The position numbers were made by a program, and so were the translations under genes. This document shows positions 39,993 to 45,250 of a stretch of DNA of 45,250 nt, piece by piece (position 1 is the first letter of the stretch; each line of letters begins with the position of its first letter). Location of the stretch: assembly GCF_000955955.1 (NCBI RefSeq), contig NZ_JYJG01000159.1, positions 1 through 45,250 of the forward strand, in the 5' to 3' direction. The DNA is from Lentzea aerocolonigenes (lineage in GTDB: Bacteria > Actinomycetota > Actinomycetes > Mycobacteriales > Pseudonocardiaceae). Below the pieces are notes generated by a model that saw only the letters and a program-made list of their open reading frames with translations, was not told the origin of the DNA and did not search any database.

Positions 39993-42636
39993 GCGGGTCG
40001 AGTTCGGGCTGTTGGGGGAGCTGCGGGCAACGGTCGGCGGGACGCCCGTCGAGCTGGGTCCGCCCAGGCAGCGGGCGGTTCTCGCGGCGCTGCTCGCGGA
40101 CGTCGGCCATCCCGTTTCCGCCGCCGAGATCATCCTGCGCGTCTGGGGCGACGCTCCACCTGAGACGGTGTCGATCACGTTGCGCGCGTACCTCTCGCGG
40201 CTGCGCTCGCTCGGGTTCGACATCAGCAGGCACACCGGCGGATACCTGCTGCGGGCCGAACCGGACGCGGTGGATGTGGTGCGGTTCAACGACTTCCTCG
40301 CCGAAGCCGGGCGCACCGGGCAGAGCGCGACCTACCGCAAGGCGCTCGACCTGTGGCGCGGTGAGCCGTTCGCGGGCATCGCGGGGCTGGACGCGCAACG
40401 CAAGCGGCTCGAAGCGGCGCGGTTCGGGGCGGTGCTCGATCACTACGACGCGTTGCTCGCCGAAGGCAGGTACCCCGTCGACGAGCTGGCCGAGCTGAGC
40501 GTCGCCCACCCGGCGGACGAGCGGGTGGCGGGGCAGCTGATCACGGCGTTGCTCGCGACCGGGCGGCACGCCGAAGCGTTGGCGCACTACGAGAAGGTGC
40601 GCGCCTGGCTGGCCGACGAGCTCGGCGCCGACCCCGGTGCGGCGTTGCGCGAGCTGGGGAGGCGTGCGGCGCTCGAGAGCGCGGTGCCGCGGCAGCTGCC
40701 CGCGCGGCCGCCGTTGTTCAGCGGGCGGGCGGCCGAGCTCGCCGCCCTGGACAGCGCGCACCCCGCCGACACCGTGGTGATCTCGGCGATCGGTGGCGCC
40801 GGCGGGGTCGGCAAGACGTGGTTGGCGCTGCACTGGGCGCACCAGCACGTGGCCGAGTTCCCGGACGGTCAGCTCTACGTCAACCTGCGCGGCTTCGACC
40901 CGGCCGCACCGCCGGTCGAGCCCGCCTCCGTGCTGCGGGACTTCCTGGACGCGCTCGGGGTGGCCGCGGCCGAACGTCCGTCGCACGTGGACGCTCAGGC
41001 GGCGTTGTTCCGCGAGCTGGTGGCGGACCGGAAGATGCTGGTGCTGCTCGACAACGCTCGGGAGTCGGCCCAGGTCGAGCCGTTGCTGCCGGGTGGCAGG
41101 ACCTGCACGGTGATCGTGACCAGCCGGCACCAGCTCCCCGGGCTCGTGTCCGCGCACGGTGCGGTGCCGTTGTCGCTCGACGTGCTGGACCCCGAGGATG
41201 CCCGTGCAGTCCTCATCGGACACATCGGCGCCGAACGAGTGGCCGCGGAACCCGCCGCGGTGGCCGCGTTGCTCGGCTACTGCGCCGGGCTGCCGCTGGC
41301 GCTGGGCATCGTCGGCGCTCGGGCCGCGCACAGGGCGCTGACCCCGCTGGCGGCCGAGCTGGAGGACGCGGCGGGGCGGCTCGACGGGTTCGGCACCGGC
41401 GACACCGCCCTGAACCTGCGCACGGTGCTGTCGTGGTCGTACGCGGCACTGTCACCAGGGGCAGCGGCGTTGTTCGGGTTGCTGGGCCTGCACCCCGGCG
41501 CGGACATCGGGCTGGCCGCGGTCGGCTCGCTGGCCGGGCAGCCGGCGGCGCGCCTGCGAAAAGTGCTGCGGGAGCTGGAATCCGCGCACCTCGTCACGCA
41601 GCACGCCGCGGACAGGTACCGGATGCACGACCTCGTGCGGTTGTACGCGGCCGAGGTGGCGGAGCCGGACGCGGAAGCCTCCCGCAGGCTGGTCGACCAC
41701 TACGCCGCGAGCGCCACGGCAGCGGAGCGGACGCTCTTCCCGTCGCGTGTTCCGCTGCCGACCGAGCCCGTCGCGGTGGGGTGTGTGCCGGAGAACCCTG
41801 CCTCTCCGCACGCCTGGTTCGCCGTCGAGTACGCGAACATCCTTGCGGTGCAACGGTTCGCGATCGACCATCAGTTGGACGAGCAGGCCTGGCAGTGCGC
41901 GTGGGCGTTGACCACCTTTCACACCCACACCGCCAACATCGCGGATCAGCTCGCCGTGTGGAAGATCGCGCTCGAAGCCTCGCAGCGGATGGCCCACGTC
42001 AAGCGCGAGACGTTCGCACGTCGTTACATCGCAACGGCTTTGGCGCGAACCGGGGCGCACGGCGAGGCGATGCACCATCTCGAACAGGCACTGGCGCTGG
42101 CGGAACGCGCAGGCGACCACGCCGTGCAGGCACAGGTGCACTACGTGCTTTCCGACGCGTGGGCGACCAAGGGCGACAACTCACGCGCGCTGGAGCACGC
42201 GGCAGAAGCGTTGCGGTGCTTCGAGCACACCGGCCAGACCGGCAACATCGCCCAGGGCCTCACCGCGGTCGGCTGGTTCTCGGCGCTGACCGGGCGCTAC
42301 GCCAGCGCGCGCGAACACTGCGAACGCGCCCTGGCGATCTTCGAGGCCAACGGCAACCAGGCCGGCGAGGCGGGCACGCTGGACACGCTCGGCTACATCG
42401 CCTTCCACAGCGGGGACTTCGCGGCCGCCGTGCCGTGGTACGAACGGTCGCTGGAGGTGTTCCGGGAGGTCGGCGACCAGCGTTACGAGGCCACCATCCT
42501 GGATCACCTCGGCGACGCGCACCGGGCTCTCGGTCGCGTTGACGAAGCACGCGCGGCGTTCACGCTGGCTGCTGAGCTGATGCGCGGCCAAGGCCGGGCG
42601 GACGAGGCACACACGATCGACGAGAAGCTGCGATGA
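39991..42636 (+). CDS. SARP-NB-ARC-TPR transcriptional regulator (AfsR-like), copy 1
   Basis: An 881-residue regulator. An OmpR-like DNA-binding domain (about residues 3-90) and bacterial transcriptional activator domain (about 95-235) are followed by an NB-ARC ATPase with Walker A GGAGGVGKT at 268-276, and by TPR repeats from about residue 600 to the end. In Streptomyces such proteins switch on antibiotic clusters. ATG 39991 has a GAGGGGG stretch seven bases upstream. It overlaps copy 2 by ATGA. No biosynthetic cluster is visible in the window; it may follow the window's right edge. Confidence 0.9.
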   Translation: MRVEFGLLGELRATVGGTPVELGPPRQRAVLAALLADVGHPVSAAEIILRVWGDAPPETVSITLRAYLSRLRSLGFDISRHTGGYLLRAEPDAVDVVRFNDFLAEAGRTGQSATYRKALDLWRGEPFAGIAGLDAQRKRLEAARFGAVLDHYDALLAEGRYPVDELAELSVAHPADERVAGQLITALLATGRHAEALAHYEKVRAWLADELGADPGAALRELGRRAALESAVPRQLPARPPLFSGRAAELAALDSAHPADTVVISAIGGAGGVGKTWLALHWAHQHVAEFPDGQLYVNLRGFDPAAPPVEPASVLRDFLDALGVAAAERPSHVDAQAALFRELVADRKMLVLLDNARESAQVEPLLPGGRTCTVIVTSRHQLPGLVSAHGAVPLSLDVLDPEDARAVLIGHIGAERVAAEPAAVAALLGYCAGLPLALGIVGARAAHRALTPLAAELEDAAGRLDGFGTGDTALNLRTVLSWSYAALSPGAAALFGLLGLHPGADIGLAAVGSLAGQPAARLRKVLRELESAHLVTQHAADRYRMHDLVRLYAAEVAEPDAEASRRLVDHYAASATAAERTLFPSRVPLPTEPVAVGCVPENPASPHAWFAVEYANILAVQRFAIDHQLDEQAWQCAWALTTFHTHTANIADQLAVWKIALEASQRMAHVKRETFARRYIATALARTGAHGEAMHHLEQALALAERAGDHAVQAQVHYVLSDAWATKGDNSRALEHAAEALRCFEHTGQTGNIAQGLTAVGWFSALTGRYASAREHCERALAIFEANGNQAGEAGTLDTLGYIAFHSGDFAAAVPWYERSLEVFREVGDQRYEATILDHLGDAHRALGRVDEARAAFTLAAELMRGQGRADEAHTIDEKLR

Positions 42637-45233
42637 CGGCATTCCGCGTGCTCGGGCCGATCGGAGCGGAGGTCGACGGTGTCGAGGTGCCGCTCGGTTC
42701 TCCGCGTGAACGCCTGGTGCTCGCCGCGTTGCTGATGGACGTCAACCGCCCGGTGCAGGTCCCGCATCTCGTCACGCGGGTGTGGGGCGATGACGCGCCG
42801 CCGACGGCTGCGGCGACGTTGCGGAGTTACGTGTCGCGGTTGCGCGGCAGGGGAGTGGTGATCGAGCGCGCGTCGGCGGGCTACCAGCTCGTGACCGACC
42901 CTGAAGCCGTTGACCTGCACCGGTTCCGCGCGCTCGTCAGCCGTGCCCGCGCGGCCGCCGATGCCGAGGCGTCAGCGCTCTTCGCGCAGGCCCTGGCGTT
43001 GTGGTCGGGTGAGGCGTTCGCCGGCGCCACGACGCCGTGGTTCGCCGCCGCCCGCACCCGGCTCCACCTGGATCATCTCGCCGCGCGCCTGGACCACCAC
43101 GACGTCCGGCTGCGCCTCGGTGAGCACAGCCGGATGGTCGGCGAGCTGACCGAACTGGCCGACCAGCACCCGATCGACGAACGTGTCGGCGCCCAGCTGA
43201 TGCTCGCGCTGTACCGGTGCGGCAGGCAGAACGAGGCGCTCGAGCACTACCAGCGCATCCGCACCCGTCTGGTGGCCGAGTTGGGCACCGAACCCGGTCC
43301 GGCGTTGCGGCAGCTGCACGAACAGGTGCTGGCCGCCGCTCCGGCACTGGACCTGACCACCCGGCCGCGCGCGGTCCCGCGCCAGCTGCCCGCACCCCTG
43401 CGGGCTTTCCGGGGCCGCGACGACGAGTTCGCCCGCATCGGCCACACGCCGATCACGGTGATCAGCGGCGTGGGCGGCATGGGCAAGTCGTGGCTCGCGC
43501 TGCGCTGGGCCCACGCGCACCTGGCCGAGTTCCCCGACGGCCAGCTGTTCGCGAACCTGCGCGGCTTCGACCCGGCCGGTCCTCCAGTCGAACCGGCGGT
43601 GGTCGTGCGCGGTTTCCTGGACGCGCTGCGGATTCCGGCGGAGTCCATCCCGCCGGGCGTGCAAGCGCAGGCGGCGTTGTTCCGCGAGCTGGTCGCGGAC
43701 CGCCGGATGCTGGTCGTGCTGGACAACGCGCTGGAGACCGCGCAGGTCGAACCGCTGCTGCCGGGCGGCGACTCGTGCACGGTCGTGATCACGAGCCGCC
43801 ACCAGCTCGGCGGCATGATCACCAAGCACGGCGCGGTGCCCGTCACGCTCGGCGCGCTCGACGACGACCAGGCGCGCGAGGTGTTCGGCAGCCACCTGGG
43901 CGCGACCCGCACCGCCGCCGAACCCGCCGCCGTCGACGAGCTCGTGCGCTACTGCGCGGGTCTGCCGCTGGCGCTTGGCATCCTCGCCGCCCGCGCCGCG
44001 ACCAAGCCGGCGTTCTCACTGGCGGTGCTGGCCGAGGAGGTCGCCGACGTGGTGACGCGGCTGGACGCGATGGACGCGGGGGAACGCCCGGCGAGCCTGC
44101 GCGCCGTCTTCGAGTGCTCCTACCGCGTGCTGGACCCGGACGCCGCGCGGCTGCTCGGCCTGCTCGCGCTCGCGCCGGGCCCGGACATCGGCCTGACGGC
44201 GGCGGCACTGCTGGCCGACCGCCCGCCGGCCGCGGTGCGCCCGGTCCTCGCCGCGCTGGAGCACGCCAACCTGGTCACCCAGTACCTCCCGAACCGCTAC
44301 CGCCTGCACGACCTGGTTCGCCTCGACGTCTACGAACGCGCTGCGAAGGACATCCCGGAGCCGGAGCGCACCGCCGCGTTCCACCGCATGATGGACTTCT
44401 ACCTCCGCGCCTCAGCCGACGCCGCACTCGCGTTCACCCCCGGCCGGAAGCTGATCGAGCAGATCCCGCCGCTGGACCGCCCGCTGCCGCTCGACCGCGC
44501 CACCGAGTGGTTCGACCAGCAACACCAGTCGCTGCTGGCGATTCAGCAGGGCGCGACCGACTGCCCGCTCTACGTGTGGCAGCTGGCCTGGTGCCTCGAC
44601 CCGTACCTGCTGCGAACGGGCCGGGTCGACGAACACCTCGCCGCCTGGCGGGCGGGCCGTGCGGTCGGCGAACGCCTCGGCGTGGGCGAGGACCTGGCGC
44701 TGGCGTCCGTGCTGCTCGGTCTCGCCTGCACCCGCGCCGGCCACCACGACGAGGCGTTGCACCACTTGACCGACGCGCTGAACCGGAGCAGCGACGACCT
44801 GTACCGCGCCCACGCGTTCTCGGTGCGTGCGGCCGTGCGGGAGGAGCTCGGCGACGACGTCCGCGGCATCGCCGACGCGACCGAGGCGATGCTGATCTAC
44901 GCACGGCACGGCCGCACCACCTGGGAAGCCAAGGCGCTCAACGGGATGGGCCGTCTGTCCGCGCGCCTCGGCGACCTCGCCAGCGCCCGTGCGTCCTGTG
45001 AGCGTGCGCTGGAGATGTTCCGCGCGTGCGGCGACGAGGAAGGCGTGGCGGAGACGCTCAACAACCTCTCGTTCGTCGCGCTGTGCGGCGGCGAACCCGA
45101 AGCGGCGCAACACCATGCGCGTCAGGCGCTGGAGCTGTCCCGGCGTCTTGGGTTCACCGCGGAGGAGAACACCGCGCGGCGACGGCTGGCCGAGTCGGCT
45201 GCTAGTGGCGCGACCCAGAACGTTGGCGGGTGA
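42633..45233 (+). CDS. SARP-NB-ARC-TPR transcriptional regulator (AfsR-like), copy 2
   Basis: An 866-residue paralog with the same layout as copy 1: winged helix and BTAD at residues about 1-240, Walker A GVGGMGKS at 279-286, then TPR repeats. Shared blocks such as EFPDGQL, NLRGFDP, AALFRELVADR and VEPLLPGG show that the pair arose by duplication. The ATG overlaps the end of copy 1 by four bases, so both are made together. The stop lies 17 bp before the end of the window. Confidence 0.9.
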   Translation: MTAFRVLGPIGAEVDGVEVPLGSPRERLVLAALLMDVNRPVQVPHLVTRVWGDDAPPTAAATLRSYVSRLRGRGVVIERASAGYQLVTDPEAVDLHRFRALVSRARAAADAEASALFAQALALWSGEAFAGATTPWFAAARTRLHLDHLAARLDHHDVRLRLGEHSRMVGELTELADQHPIDERVGAQLMLALYRCGRQNEALEHYQRIRTRLVAELGTEPGPALRQLHEQVLAAAPALDLTTRPRAVPRQLPAPLRAFRGRDDEFARIGHTPITVISGVGGMGKSWLALRWAHAHLAEFPDGQLFANLRGFDPAGPPVEPAVVVRGFLDALRIPAESIPPGVQAQAALFRELVADRRMLVVLDNALETAQVEPLLPGGDSCTVVITSRHQLGGMITKHGAVPVTLGALDDDQAREVFGSHLGATRTAAEPAAVDELVRYCAGLPLALGILAARAATKPAFSLAVLAEEVADVVTRLDAMDAGERPASLRAVFECSYRVLDPDAARLLGLLALAPGPDIGLTAAALLADRPPAAVRPVLAALEHANLVTQYLPNRYRLHDLVRLDVYERAAKDIPEPERTAAFHRMMDFYLRASADAALAFTPGRKLIEQIPPLDRPLPLDRATEWFDQQHQSLLAIQQGATDCPLYVWQLAWCLDPYLLRTGRVDEHLAAWRAGRAVGERLGVGEDLALASVLLGLACTRAGHHDEALHHLTDALNRSSDDLYRAHAFSVRAAVREELGDDVRGIADATEAMLIYARHGRTTWEAKALNGMGRLSARLGDLASARASCERALEMFRACGDEEGVAETLNNLSFVALCGGEPEAAQHHARQALELSRRLGFTAEENTARRRLAESAASGATQNVGG

Positions 45234-45250
45234 TTCACGCTCAGTGGGAC

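Overview
The window is high-GC actinomycete chromosome. Third codon positions are almost all G or C, GTG and TTG starts are frequent, genes are packed in operons joined by ATGA or GTGA overlaps, and AfsR-type SARP regulators and mycobacterial-type sterol genes are present. Gene content suggests a Pseudonocardiales-like soil actinomycete (Lentzea/Saccharothrix/Actinosynnema type). The genus is a guess from content, not a measured placement. No rRNA, tRNA, CRISPR array, insertion sequence or prophage was seen. No gene-free stretch exceeds 300 bases; the longest (about 229 bp, 39762-39990) holds a coding-like fragment.

Positions 1-12443 are a steroid catabolism island. It holds the end of a 3-ketosteroid dehydrogenase (kstD), a minus-strand operon echA19 - SDR - DapB-like reductase, a divergent fadD19 followed by an Rv1533-like nitronate monooxygenase, the acyl-CoA dehydrogenase pair fadE26/fadE27 (chsE4/chsE5), a divergent ferredoxin fdxD, then a zinc alcohol dehydrogenase, an Hsd4A-like SDR, an aldehyde dehydrogenase and a second hydroxysteroid-type SDR. 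The gene pairs echA19/fadD19 and fdxD/fadE26-fadE27, with a nearby Rv3502c-like SDR, reproduce M. tuberculosis neighbourhoods. KstR-type palindromes lie in both divergent promoters; the one at 7913-7926 is perfect. Together these genes should activate and beta-oxidise a sterol side chain and oxidise ring or side-chain hydroxyls.

Positions 12444-24585 are mixed accessory genes: a coding-like remnant, a secreted TAP-type alpha/beta hydrolase, a three-gene operon (acyl-CoA-dehydrogenase-like flavoprotein, LLM flavoprotein, HxlR regulator) behind a striking 17-bp tandem repeat, an FAD aromatic hydroxylase, a CGNR zinc-finger regulator, a DHFR/RibD-like reductase, a large secreted subtilase, a BtuF-like protein without signal peptide, and a PdxH-like oxidase. 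Positions 24716-28626 hold a PurS-PurL fusion, a separate PurQ, and a short CoaD-like nucleotidyltransferase behind a long hairpin.

Positions 28630-33928 are an arsenic island: a regulator-enzyme fusion (ArsR joined to an ArsN1-type acetyltransferase), ArsO-like flavoprotein, MFS transporter, ArsC arsenate reductase, a second ArsR and an Acr3 arsenite pump. Both divergent promoters carry ArsR-like operators built on the same ATCGAC half-site, so the two halves look co-regulated. I consider this the most interesting system in the window.

Positions 33980-45233 hold a secreted BNR-repeat protein, a DUF4342-like protein with a duplicated translation-start region, an Lrp-type regulator divergent from the branched-chain 2-oxoacid dehydrogenase operon bkdABC, and two tandem SARP-NB-ARC-TPR regulators overlapping by four bases.
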